A stretch of 64,000 nucleotides of DNA, taken from positions 3,162,001-3,226,000 of the forward strand of contig NZ_CP040887.1 in assembly GCF_006337125.1 (NCBI RefSeq), given 5' to 3'. Source of the DNA: Serinicoccus chungangensis. Its GTDB lineage: Bacteria; Actinomycetota; Actinomycetes; Actinomycetales; Dermatophilaceae. The notes below the pieces were generated by a model. It was not told where the DNA came from. It saw nothing but the letters and a program-made list of their open reading frames with translations, and did no database searches. Position 1 is the stretch's first letter. The number at the start of each line of letters is the position of its first letter. The position numbers and the translations under genes are program-made. This document shows, in pieces, positions 54,088-62,392 of the stretch.

Positions 54088-55722
54088 TCAGTCCTGGTCC
54101 GCGGGCGCGTCCTCGAGGGTCTCCTTGAGCGGCACGTGCTTGATCATCGCCGTGGCGACGAAGACCAGCGCCAGGATCGGCAGCCCGATGAGGAAGGCGT
54201 CGTGCAGCTGGTCGGCCAGCCCGGCGCGCAGCGCCTGCTCCACCACCGGCGGCACGTCGCCGAGCGAGCCCGGGTCGAGGACCGCCCCGACGTCGAGGCT
54301 GCTCGCCTGCGCGGCGGCCTGCTCGCGCATCGCGGCCGGCAGGTGCGAGGCCACGGCGGCGCCGAGCCCGCCGGTCATGATCGAGCCGTAGACCGCGATG
54401 CCGACGGTGGAGCCGATGTTGCGGCTGAACTGCGTCGTCGCGGTGGCGACCCCGAGGTCGCGCCGGGCGACGACGTTCTGGACGACGAGGGTGAACTGCT
54501 GCATGGCCATGCCCAGACCGACGCCCACGACCGCCATCGACCCGAAGAGCTCCCACGGGCTGGAGGTCTCCGACAGGCGCGTCAGCAGCCACACCCCCGA
54601 GGCCATGATGGCCACGCCGGTGAGCATGAACGGCTTGTAGTGGCCGGTCCGCGTCACGAGGAGCCCGGTGAGGATGCCCATGACGATGAGGCCCAGCATC
54701 ATCGGCATGAGGATGAGCCCGGACTGCGTGGCGTCCACGCCGAGCACCCCCTGCGCGAAGACCGGGATGTAGATGATCGACCCGAACATCACCATCGCCA
54801 GGCCGAGTCCGGCGATGTTGGCCCAGCTGAAGACGCTGCTCCGGAAGAGCCGCAGCGGCAGCAGCGGCTCGCCGGCCCGCAGCTCGACGACGACGAAGGC
54901 GACCGCGACGACCAGCCCCAGGGCGTAGAGGCCGAGCACCTGGGTGGAGGCCCAGGCGTAGGTGGTGCCGCCCCAGCTCGTGGCGAGCAGGATGGAGACC
55001 ATCGCCACGGACAGCGTGACGATGCCGGCCACGTCGATCTTCGCGTGGCGCCGCTGGTGCGGGAGGTGCATGTGCCGCAGGACGAACCACAGGGTGAGCA
55101 GCCCGACCGGCAGGGTCGTGAAGAACAGCCACCGCCAGCCGAGGTGGTCGGTGATGAGGCCGCCGGCCAGCGGCCCGGCCACCGAGGTGACGCCGAAGAC
55201 GGCGCCCATGAGGCCCTGGTACTTGCCGCGCTGCCGCGCCGGGATGATGTCGCCGATGATGGTCTGCGACAGGGGCATGAGCGTGCCCATGCCGGCGCCC
55301 TGGATGGCGCGGCCGGCGACGAGCATCCAGAAGCTGCCGGCCAGGCCCGAGACGATCGAGCCGACCATGAAGACGACGAGCCCGGCGAGGTAGAAGGTCT
55401 TGCGCCCGTAGAGGTCGGACAGCTTGCCGACGACGGGGACGACCACGGCCGAGACGAGCATGGCGGCCGTGGCGACCCACGAGTAGTGGCTCATCCCGCC
55501 GAGGTCGGCGACGATCTGCGGCAGCGCCGGGCCGACGATCGTCTGGCTGATCGAGGCGACGAACATGCCCATCATGAGGCCGGCGAAGACGATCTTGTGC
55601 TCCCGGCTGAGCCGGAAGGCGGGGGCGGCCGAGGCGGTCGGGTCGACCGCTGTCGCGGTGGTCGAGGGGGCGTCACCCTCGGTGTCGACGGGCCGGGGCC
55701 CGGTGCTGGTGCTGGCGGTCAT
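54088..55722 (-). CDS. DHA2 (EmrB/QacA)-type MFS multidrug transporter
   Basis: The 544-residue protein has fourteen predicted membrane segments. SQTIVGPALPQIVADLGG and GKLSDLYGRKTFYLAG are the first-helix and loop 2-3 signatures of drug:proton antiporters, and GAGMGTLMPLSQTIIGD continues the family pattern. ATG 55722 has AAGGATCTG upstream. A MarR regulator lies 65 bp before it on the same strand and likely represses both genes. Confidence 0.9.
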   Translation of the reverse strand: MTASTSTGPRPVDTEGDAPSTTATAVDPTASAAPAFRLSREHKIVFAGLMMGMFVASISQTIVGPALPQIVADLGGMSHYSWVATAAMLVSAVVVPVVGKLSDLYGRKTFYLAGLVVFMVGSIVSGLAGSFWMLVAGRAIQGAGMGTLMPLSQTIIGDIIPARQRGKYQGLMGAVFGVTSVAGPLAGGLITDHLGWRWLFFTTLPVGLLTLWFVLRHMHLPHQRRHAKIDVAGIVTLSVAMVSILLATSWGGTTYAWASTQVLGLYALGLVVAVAFVVVELRAGEPLLPLRLFRSSVFSWANIAGLGLAMVMFGSIIYIPVFAQGVLGVDATQSGLILMPMMLGLIVMGILTGLLVTRTGHYKPFMLTGVAIMASGVWLLTRLSETSSPWELFGSMAVVGVGLGMAMQQFTLVVQNVVARRDLGVATATTQFSRNIGSTVGIAVYGSIMTGGLGAAVASHLPAAMREQAAAQASSLDVGAVLDPGSLGDVPPVVEQALRAGLADQLHDAFLIGLPILALVFVATAMIKHVPLKETLEDAPADQD

Positions 55723-55787
55723 CAGATCCTTGCTGGGTGGTGCGGGTCGGGAGGCCTGGGGGGTGGGCGGCGCGCCGCCCGGCGCGG

Positions 55788-56225
55788 TCAGGGCGACTGC
55801 CCGGAGGTATGCGTGCCGCGGGCCGACTCCAGCGAGTCGGCGAGGCGCCCGAGCAGGTCGGCCAGCTGCGCCTTCTCCGTCTCCGGCCAGTCGGCCAGGG
55901 TGTCGGTGACGAGCTCGACGCGGCGGGCCCGTTCCTGGGTCAGGGCCTCCAGCCCGGCCTGCGTGAGACCGAGCACCTGCGCCCGGCGGTCGGCCGGGTC
56001 GGGGTGCCGCTCGACGAGCCCCCGCTCGGCGAGGGACGCCAGCCGGCGGCTCATCGTGGACGGGTCCAGACCCTCGGCCTGGGCCAGGTCCCGGGAGCGC
56101 GTGCACTGCTGCCCGGCCAGCCGGACCAGGACGGCGACGTCGGTGGGCGCGAGGTCCCCCTCGCGCTCGCGCAGGAAGCGGCCCATGGCCGCGAAGGTCC
56201 GTGCCAGCTCCTCAGATAGTTGCAT
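55788..56225 (-). CDS. MarR-family transcriptional regulator
   Basis: With the ATG at 56225 (MQLSEELARTFAAMG) the protein has 145 residues. The winged helix includes RSRDLAQAEGLDPSTMSRRLASLAERGLV and the wing DPADRRAQVLGLT. The start codon sits inside an inverted repeat and has no Shine-Dalgarno sequence, which suggests a leaderless transcript or a start a few codons earlier. It is cotranscribed with the downstream MFS pump. Confidence 0.88.
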   Translation of the reverse strand: MQLSEELARTFAAMGRFLREREGDLAPTDVAVLVRLAGQQCTRSRDLAQAEGLDPSTMSRRLASLAERGLVERHPDPADRRAQVLGLTQAGLEALTQERARRVELVTDTLADWPETEKAQLADLLGRLADSLESARGTHTSGQSP

Positions 56226-56239
56226 GATGCACACATCAT
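56224..56239. promoter_or_regulatory. Operator candidate at the start of the MarR gene
   Basis: ATGATG-CACA-CATCAT is a perfect 6-bp inverted repeat with a 4-bp spacer. It overlaps the first codon of the MarR gene. The position fits autorepression of the marR-MFS operon. Confidence 0.6.
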
Positions 56240-56325
56240 ACACCGGGAGCCCGCTCGCCCGCACGTCCGTCGGTGCGGGGCACTAGCGTGAGGGCCATCA
56301 GGTCGAACGGGGTCGAGGAGGCCGC

Positions 56326-57342
56326 ATGTCCACCACGCTGAGCCCGCAGCAGGAGCGCGAGTTCGAGGAGCTGACCGCACCGTTGCGGGGTGAGCTCATC
56401 GCGCACTGCTACCGCATGCTCGGGTCCGCCGGGGAGGCGGAGGACCTCGTGCAGGAGACCTACCTGCGCGCGTGGAGGGCCTTCGACCGGTTCGAGGGGC
56501 GGTCCTCGGTGCGGACGTGGATGTACACCATCGCCACCAACTCCTGCCTCACCGCGTTGAAGGGTCAGTCCCGCCGTCCCCTGCCCAGCGGGCTCGGCCA
56601 GCCGCCCGGGGACCCGGGCGTCCCGGTCGTCGAGGACCGCTCCCGCGACTGGCTCGAGCCGCTGCCGGACCGGGTCGTGTGGGGCCGGGACGTCATCCCC
56701 GTCGACCCGGCGCAGGCCGCCGTCGAGACCGAGGACACCCAGCTGGCGTTCGTCGCCGCGCTGCAGGACCTCCCCCCGCTCCAGCGGGCCGTGCTCGTGC
56801 TGCGCGACGTCCTGCAGCTCTCCGCGGCCGAGACGGCGCAGGCCCTGGAGACCACGGTCGCCTCGGTCAACTCCGCGCTCCAGCGCTCACGGGCCACGAT
56901 CGGTGACGGGCTCGAGCGCGCCGGTCGTCGGGTGACCGAGCTGAGCCACGGCGAGCGCGAGGTGTTCGCGGCCTTCTGCGACGCCTTCGAGCGCTACGAC
57001 GTGCCGGCCGTCGTCGGGGTCATGACCGACCAGGCGGTCTGGCAGATGCCGCCCTTCGACCAGTACTACCTCGGCCCGGACGACATCGCCGCCCTCATCA
57101 ACAGCCAGTGCCCCGCGAACGGCCCCCGCGACCTGCGCATGGTGCCCACGGTCGCCAACGGGCAGCCCGCAGCCGGGATGTACCTCCGCGACGAGCACGG
57201 CGTCTACCGCGCCTTCCAGCTCTGCGTCGTCGACCTGCGGCGCGGCGAGATCACCGGGGTGGTCGGCTTCTTCTCCGAGGACGCCTTCCGCCGGGCCGGG
57301 CTGCCGCTGGCGCTCGGCGAGGACACCACGACGACGTCCTAG
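56326..57342 (+). CDS. ECF-type sigma factor with C-terminal SnoaL-like domain (SigG/TIGR02960 type)
   Basis: The 338-residue protein has sigma region 2 (HCYRMLGSAGEAEDLVQETY, then WMYTIATNSCLTAL) and region 4 (LPPLQRAVLVLRDVLQLSAAETA, then SVNSALQRSRATI). A SnoaL-like domain follows (about 215-330). The extra domain is thought to regulate the sigma factor directly in place of an anti-sigma factor. The ATG at 56326 follows a GAGGAGG-like stretch. The gene stands alone. Confidence 0.9.
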   Translation: MSTTLSPQQEREFEELTAPLRGELIAHCYRMLGSAGEAEDLVQETYLRAWRAFDRFEGRSSVRTWMYTIATNSCLTALKGQSRRPLPSGLGQPPGDPGVPVVEDRSRDWLEPLPDRVVWGRDVIPVDPAQAAVETEDTQLAFVAALQDLPPLQRAVLVLRDVLQLSAAETAQALETTVASVNSALQRSRATIGDGLERAGRRVTELSHGEREVFAAFCDAFERYDVPAVVGVMTDQAVWQMPPFDQYYLGPDDIAALINSQCPANGPRDLRMVPTVANGQPAAGMYLRDEHGVYRAFQLCVVDLRRGEITGVVGFFSEDAFRRAGLPLALGEDTTTTS

Positions 57343-57372
57343 CACCACCCGCACCCCCTGTCACGGAGCCTC

Positions 57373-57387
57373 TTGACACCGCGTCAA
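57373..57387. promoter_or_regulatory. Inverted repeat containing a -35-like element before the propeller protein gene
   Basis: TTGAC-ACCGC-GTCAA is a 5-bp inverted repeat containing TTGACA (57373-57378), a good -35. The matching -10 position (about 57396) is poor. It lies about 110 bp before the next start codon and could be a promoter or an operator. Confidence 0.3.
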
Positions 57388-57495
57388 GGCAGCAGGACCA
57401 TGCGAGCAGCGGTGGCCGGGTGTGACGCAGGGGCCGTCGCACCTGGACGAGCCCAACCGAGCCCGCCCTCCACATCGTGAACCGGAGGTCTGGAC

Positions 57496-58608
57496 ATGCG
57501 TCGATCCACCCTTGCCGTGGCAGCCAGCGTGCTGGCGCTCACGGCGTCTCTTCTCACCGCACCGGCGCAAGCCCGCACCAGCGAGCCTCGCGTCGTCGTC
57601 GACGGACTGGTCGGGCCGCTGAGCCTGGCCGTCGGGTCCGGACACGTCTCTCTGACCCAGAACTTCAGCGGTCAGCTGTCCACGGTCAAGCGCGGCACGG
57701 TCAGGACCGTGTACCAGGTCCCGGAGACCGGCAGCCTGGGCGGCGTGGCCACCAGCCGGGGCAGGACGTACCACCTGGAGACCGACCTCTCCGGGCAGAC
57801 GCCGACCAGCCACGTGGTCCGGACCTCGAGGGACGGCACCCGGACGGTGGTCAGCGACGACCTCTGGCAGCACGAGATCCAGAACAACCCGGACGCCGGG
57901 GTGAGCTACGGCTTCGTCGGGCTGAACTCCTCGTGCGCCGAGGAGCTCGGTGCCTGGGAGGAGGCCTCGGACGCCCCGCCCCTGTCGGAGTACACCGGCA
58001 TCGTGGAGTCCAACGCCTACCAGCTCACGGTCAGGGGGCACCGTGCCTACGTGGCCGACGCGGCGGCCAACGCGGTCCTCGAGGTCGACCTGCGCACCGG
58101 TGACATCTCGACCGCGGCGGTGCTGCCCGTGTTCGACATCACCTTCACCGAGGAGCTCAAGGCCGGTCTGGAGGCGTCGCTGCCCCCGGGTGCGGATCTC
58201 CTCCCCGACTGCCTGGTCGGGGAGGACTACGTCCCCGAGTCGGTGCCCACCGACGTGGCGGTCGACCACCGGGGTCGGCTCTACGTCACCACCCTGGGCG
58301 GTGGGGCCGGCGAGATCGTCCCGCTGAGCCGGGTGTACCGCATCGACCGGCACGCGCACGCCACCACGGTCGCCCGGGGCCTGCACGGGGCGACAGGACT
58401 GGACCGGTCGCGTGACGGCCACCTCGTCGTGGCGGAGCTCTTCGGTGGTGAGGTCTCGGTGGTCCGCCCGGGCAGCGGGACGGCACGCACCCTGTTCACG
58501 GCCGACTCGCCCTCGGACGTGGCGCTCTCCGGCAAGCGGGTCTACGCGACGACGGGAGCCTTCGGGAACGGCGCGCTGGTGACGTACGACCTCGGCCGAC
58601 GCCGCTGA
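57496..58608 (+). CDS. Secreted ScyD/ScyE-family beta-propeller protein
   Basis: The 370-residue protein has a clear Sec signal (MRRSTLAVAASVLALTASLL, cleavage near APAQA). Repeated blades follow, such as GPLSLAVGSGHVSLTQNFSG, VPTDVAVDHRGRLYVTTLGG and GATGLDRSRDGHLVVAELFG. The family name comes from cyanobacterial scytonemin genes, but the function in actinobacteria is unknown. ATG 57496 has GGAGG upstream. Two Cys in the middle (NSSCAEE and PDCLVG) may form a disulfide. Confidence 0.85.
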   Translation: MRRSTLAVAASVLALTASLLTAPAQARTSEPRVVVDGLVGPLSLAVGSGHVSLTQNFSGQLSTVKRGTVRTVYQVPETGSLGGVATSRGRTYHLETDLSGQTPTSHVVRTSRDGTRTVVSDDLWQHEIQNNPDAGVSYGFVGLNSSCAEELGAWEEASDAPPLSEYTGIVESNAYQLTVRGHRAYVADAAANAVLEVDLRTGDISTAAVLPVFDITFTEELKAGLEASLPPGADLLPDCLVGEDYVPESVPTDVAVDHRGRLYVTTLGGGAGEIVPLSRVYRIDRHAHATTVARGLHGATGLDRSRDGHLVVAELFGGEVSVVRPGSGTARTLFTADSPSDVALSGKRVYATTGAFGNGALVTYDLGRRR

Positions 58609-58616
58609 CCACGAGC

Positions 58617-59276
58617 TCAGGCGGTGCTGCGGCCGGCGACCGAGGCGATCCCCAGCCAGGTGTGCCGGTTGCCGGCCCAGCACCAGCCGAGCTTGGGTGC
58701 GTCCTTGCGGTGCCGGCCGTCGCGGCCGGTGCCGTTGCTGATCCACAGGGCCGGGACGCGGGCGTCCAGGCCGGGGCCGCCGGAGCGCGGGCGGCGCGAC
58801 CCGGTGGTCATGAAGCAGTGGTTGCGCTCGAGGACCTCGGGCTGCTGGAGCACCCACGCCACGCCCTCGGCGGCGGTCATGAGGTCGCGCCCCTGAGCCC
58901 GGACCTGCGGGTCGATCTCGTCGGGGCTGCGGTCGGCGTGCTCGTCACCGCGCTCCGGCGCGTGCACGGCATACAGGTCGGCGTCCGGGACCTGCACCCC
59001 GGGCGCGGGTCCGAACTCCGCCAGGTCGGTCAGGTCGGTGACCACGAAACCGGCACGCTCCCCGCGCCGCAGCAGCGGGACGAGGTCGGCGACCGGGACG
59101 AGTCCAGGGTGGACGACGAGCAGGTCACCGGCGAGATCCGGGGGCAGGTCGGGGAGCCGGAGGCCCAGCTCGCGGAGCCGTCGGTGCTGGGTGGACAGGT
59201 CGGGCAGGTCGGGCAGCGGGCGCACGGTCCTCCTGGTTCGCGGGGGCACCTTCAACGCCCGCTCGCCCGGTCTCAT
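58617..59276 (-). CDS. Conserved actinobacterial protein, probably DUF5701
   Basis: The 219-residue soluble protein has the conserved C-terminal block EGVAWVLQQPEVLERNHCFM and KLGWCWAGNRHTWLGIAS. From memory these features match the actinobacterial DUF5701 family, whose function is unknown. The first 25 residues are basic and variable, so the true start may be further in (for example the GTG before PPRTRRT). It ends 8 bp from the convergent propeller gene. Confidence 0.65.
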   Translation of the reverse strand: MRPGERALKVPPRTRRTVRPLPDLPDLSTQHRRLRELGLRLPDLPPDLAGDLLVVHPGLVPVADLVPLLRRGERAGFVVTDLTDLAEFGPAPGVQVPDADLYAVHAPERGDEHADRSPDEIDPQVRAQGRDLMTAAEGVAWVLQQPEVLERNHCFMTTGSRRPRSGGPGLDARVPALWISNGTGRDGRHRKDAPKLGWCWAGNRHTWLGIASVAGRSTA

Positions 59277-59341
59277 TCCCGCGGTCCGCGGGGTGGGGGC
59301 CGGGCAGGACGAGCCCGGGAGAGCGGCATACCGTGGGAGGT

Positions 59342-60346
59342 ATGGAGTTCAGATTCCTCGGAAACAGCGGCCTCAAGATCAGCGAGATCACCTACGGCAA
59401 CTGGCTCACCCACGGGAGCCAGGTCGAGAACGAGGTCGCGCACCAGTGCGTGCGAGCCGCGCTCGACGCCGGCATCAGCACCTTCGACACCGCGGACGTC
59501 TACGCCAACACCAAGGCGGAGTCCGTGCTCGGCGAGGCCCTCCAGGGCGAGCGCCGGGAGAGCCTGGAGATCTTCACCAAGGTCTACTGGCCGACCGGCC
59601 CGGGCGGCAAGAACGACACCGGCCTGTCCCGCAAGCACATCATGGAGTCGATCGACGGCAGCCTGTCCCGCCTGAAGACCGACTACGTCGACCTCTACCA
59701 GGCCCACCGCTACGACACGGAGACGCCGCTGGAGGAGACCATGCAGGCCTTCGCCGACGTCGTCCGCCAGGGCAAGGCGCTCTACATCGGCGTGAGCGAG
59801 TGGACCGCCGACCAGATCCGCGCCGGGCACGCGCTGGCCCAGGACCTGGGCATCCAGCTCATCTCCTCCCAGCCGCAGTACTCCATGCTGTGGCGGGTCA
59901 TCGAGCCCGAGGTCGTGCCGACCTGCGAGGAGCTCGGGATCTCCCAGATCGTCTGGAGCCCGATGGCGCAGGGCGTGCTCTCCGGCAAGTACCTCCCCGG
60001 CCAGCAGCCCACCGAGGGCCGTGCCGCAGACGAGTCGATGGGCAAGGGCATGCAGGGCTTCATGCGGGACGAGACGCTGCGCGCCGTGCAGGAGCTCAAG
60101 CCGCTCGCCGAGGAGGCCGGCCTCACCATGCCGCAGCTGGCCGTCGCCTGGGTGCTCCAGAATCCCAACGTCGCCGCCGCGCTCGTGGGCGCCTCCAAGC
60201 CCTCGCAGGTCGAGGACAACGTCAAGGCCGCCGGTGTCACCCTCGACGCCGACCTCATGGCCAAGATCGACGACGCCGTCGGTGGCGTCGCCGAGAAGGA
60301 CCCGGGCAAGACCGCGGAGAACGCCCCGCAGACCCGCGTCGCCTGA
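59342..60346 (+). CDS. Aldo/keto reductase, Kv-beta-subunit-like
   Basis: The 334-residue NADPH-dependent TIM-barrel enzyme has catalytic residues Asp and Tyr in FDTADVYAN, Lys in IFTKVYW and His in QAHRYD. Length and the opening MEFRFLGNSGLKISEITYG match the KCNAB/YghZ-like subgroup. ATG 59342 is chosen from alignment with relatives. A GTG three codons earlier contains the purine run, so a leaderless or short-leader start is possible. The gene is followed by a very strong hairpin. Confidence 0.92.
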   Translation: MEFRFLGNSGLKISEITYGNWLTHGSQVENEVAHQCVRAALDAGISTFDTADVYANTKAESVLGEALQGERRESLEIFTKVYWPTGPGGKNDTGLSRKHIMESIDGSLSRLKTDYVDLYQAHRYDTETPLEETMQAFADVVRQGKALYIGVSEWTADQIRAGHALAQDLGIQLISSQPQYSMLWRVIEPEVVPTCEELGISQIVWSPMAQGVLSGKYLPGQQPTEGRAADESMGKGMQGFMRDETLRAVQELKPLAEEAGLTMPQLAVAWVLQNPNVAAALVGASKPSQVEDNVKAAGVTLDADLMAKIDDAVGGVAEKDPGKTAENAPQTRVA

Positions 60347-60365
60347 GCGGCACCGCACCGCGCGA

Positions 60366-60406
60366 CCCGAGCGCCGCGTCCGGCACCGCCGGACGCGGCG
60401 CTCGGG
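60366..60406 (+). terminator. Perfect 18-bp stem-loop between the AKR gene and the next gene
   Basis: CCCGAGCGCCGCGTCCGG (60366-60383) is exactly complementary to 60389-60406, with a five-base loop CACCG. A short CGTTGT follows instead of a U-run. It begins 20 bp after the AKR stop codon and is the strongest terminator-like structure seen in the window. Confidence 0.8.
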
Positions 60407-60443
60407 CGTTGTGCGCTCCCGCCCGCGGTGGCAGTCTTGGACC

Positions 60444-61067
60444 ATGAGACTGTCCGAGGTCTTCGCCCGCCACAGCGATGCTGGCGATGACGCACCGATG
60501 CTGGTCACCCCGGCCATCCGCCCCTCGGCCCGGGAGCAGCTCGCCACGCTGGAGCGCCTGGGGCTCTCCCCCCAGGACGGCGTCACCGAGGCCGACCTCC
60601 TCGCCGACGCGGAGGTGGCCCAGGCGGTGCGGCAGCACCCGTACGTCGCGGTCATGCACTGCCTGGCGCGCGACACCGACGGCGAGCTGACCCACCACCC
60701 GCACGTCACGACGGTCGACCTCGAGCACGTCGTCGGCCCCGACTCCTACCCCGACCTCGTGCGCAAGCTGGCCGCCGCGGCCGGCTCGACCGGCGAGCTC
60801 GGGGAGGTGCGCGGCGGCGTCGACCGCGAGCGCAACCGGTGGGTGGTCCGGTTCCGGCTCGGGCGCATCACCCGCGAGATCCACCCCCGCCTGGACCACG
60901 ACTACGCCGACCTGGACGTGCTGCCGTGGATCTTCGACGCGGTCTGCCTGCCCGGGCAGGCCAGCGCCTACGTCCGGCACGGCCAGCGGATCACCGTCGC
61001 CTACGTGCCGCGGTGGCACGTGGACGAGCTCCAGCGGGTGCTGGACCGCTGGGCGTTCGCCGCCTGA
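60444..61067 (+). CDS. Hypothetical protein
   Basis: The 207-residue soluble protein (MRLSEVFARHSDAGDDAP) is rich in Asp, Val and His. I recognise no family. Features are a predicted helical N-terminus, a beta-rich centre (HPYVAVMHCLARDTDG and NRWVVRFRLGRITREI) and DLDVLPWIFDAVCLPG near the C-terminus. No signal or membrane segment is seen. It is flanked upstream by the 18-bp hairpin and converges with the GH32 gene after 19 bp. Coding potential is good in GC-rich codon usage. Confidence 0.75.
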   Translation: MRLSEVFARHSDAGDDAPMLVTPAIRPSAREQLATLERLGLSPQDGVTEADLLADAEVAQAVRQHPYVAVMHCLARDTDGELTHHPHVTTVDLEHVVGPDSYPDLVRKLAAAAGSTGELGEVRGGVDRERNRWVVRFRLGRITREIHPRLDHDYADLDVLPWIFDAVCLPGQASAYVRHGQRITVAYVPRWHVDELQRVLDRWAFAA

Positions 61068-61086
61068 CCCCGCTCGCCCGCGGTCC

Positions 61087-62286
61087 TCAGACCGGGCCGG
61101 CCGGCGACGCCCAGCGCCACGGCACCGGGTCGCGGAAGGTGGCCGGCGGCCCCTGCGGGGGGTAGACCTCCAGGACCGCCCCGTCGACGAGGACGCGGGT
61201 GCCCTCGGGCAGGGACCGCACGCCGTGGCGCGGGTGCTCCAGCCGGGCGCCCGCGGCGCTGACCTCGAGGCTGAGCTGGCCCTCGAGGGCGGCGCCCTCC
61301 ACGGGCTCGGCCCGCTGCCATGCCAGCCCCTGGGCGGCCAGCGGGTCCAGCAGCAGCCGGGGGGTGCCGTCCTCCAGCACCAGCCGGCGCGGCACCGTCA
61401 TGCATCCGGCGTGGTCGCCCGCGCTCTCCTCCGGCCCGTCCTCGCGGACCCACCCCATGAGCCAGAAGCCCTCGCGGCCGTCCGGCGCGAGCTGCGGGGC
61501 GTAGAAGTCGGCCCCGTCGTCCAGCAGGTCGACGCGGTCGACGCCGAGCACCGGCCGCCCGGCGTCGTCGGACCCGTAGGCGCCCGTGCAGGCCATGACC
61601 TGCCCGAGCACACCGCGGTCGTGCAGGGAGACCACGAGCGAGGCCCGATCCCCCCACACCGCCAGCTGCGGGCACTCCCACACGTCCGCCGGCAGCGCCC
61701 CGGCGAGCGCCTCGTCGTCGCCGGTGAGCCAGACCCCGAGGTACTCCCACCGCTCGATGTCGTCGCAGCCGTAGAGCAGGATCACCGGCGTCCCCGACCG
61801 CAGCCCGGCGCCGAGCACGGCATACCGGTGCCCGCCGTGCCGGAAGACGAACGGGTCGCGCATGACGGCGACGTCGTCCACCTCGGGGGTGGTGGCGACG
61901 ACCACCGGGTCGGACCACGTGTCGAGGTCCGCGTCCATCGACCAGCGCAGGCACACCGTGCTGTGGCCGTCGGCGCCGGTGACCCCGGAGTAGACGACGG
62001 CGGGTCGCTCGAGCCCGGTGACGAGGACCCCCGACCAGCAGCCGAAGCTGTCCGGCCCCTCGCTCTGGGGGGTGAAGGCGACCGGGTGCTCGCGCCACCG
62101 GAGCAGGTCGCTGCTGCTGGCGTGCCCCCAGGCGATCTGCCGGTGCCACGGGCCCTGCGGGTTGTGCTGGAAGAAGACGTGCCAGCGCCCCTGGTGGAAG
62201 ACCATGCCGTTGGGGTCGTTGAGCCAGCCTCGGGCCGGGCGCAGGTGGTAGGCCGTGGGCGCTCCCCCGGTCGTGGACAGGCTCAT
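61087..62286 (-). CDS. GH32 beta-fructosidase (sucrose/sucrose-6-phosphate hydrolase type)
   Basis: The 399-residue protein has the three GH32 catalytic motifs: WLNDPNG with nucleophile Asp24, RDP (143-145) and ECP with acid/base Glu204. A shortened C-terminal beta-sandwich follows. There is no signal peptide, so the enzyme is cytoplasmic and should cleave imported sucrose, sucrose 6-phosphate or fructo-oligosaccharides. ATG 62286 has AGGAG upstream. No sugar transporter is adjacent. Confidence 0.92.
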   Translation of the reverse strand: MSLSTTGGAPTAYHLRPARGWLNDPNGMVFHQGRWHVFFQHNPQGPWHRQIAWGHASSSDLLRWREHPVAFTPQSEGPDSFGCWSGVLVTGLERPAVVYSGVTGADGHSTVCLRWSMDADLDTWSDPVVVATTPEVDDVAVMRDPFVFRHGGHRYAVLGAGLRSGTPVILLYGCDDIERWEYLGVWLTGDDEALAGALPADVWECPQLAVWGDRASLVVSLHDRGVLGQVMACTGAYGSDDAGRPVLGVDRVDLLDDGADFYAPQLAPDGREGFWLMGWVREDGPEESAGDHAGCMTVPRRLVLEDGTPRLLLDPLAAQGLAWQRAEPVEGAALEGQLSLEVSAAGARLEHPRHGVRSLPEGTRVLVDGAVLEVYPPQGPPATFRDPVPWRWASPAGPV

Positions 62287-62392
62287 CGGTGCTCCTCGCT
62301 CAGGCACGGTCCGCGGGCGACCTGCCGCGACGTCCCGCCCACTGTGCGAGAGGCCGCGGAGGGTGTCAACCCGCACCTGAGAGGCTGGTCCC

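Noticed and set aside
57373..57387. Assigning the TTGACA repeat as a target promoter of the neighbouring sigma factor
   Set aside because: No proper -10 follows, and sigma factors of this group have no recognition sequence I can match by eye. It is kept only as a weak regulatory candidate.
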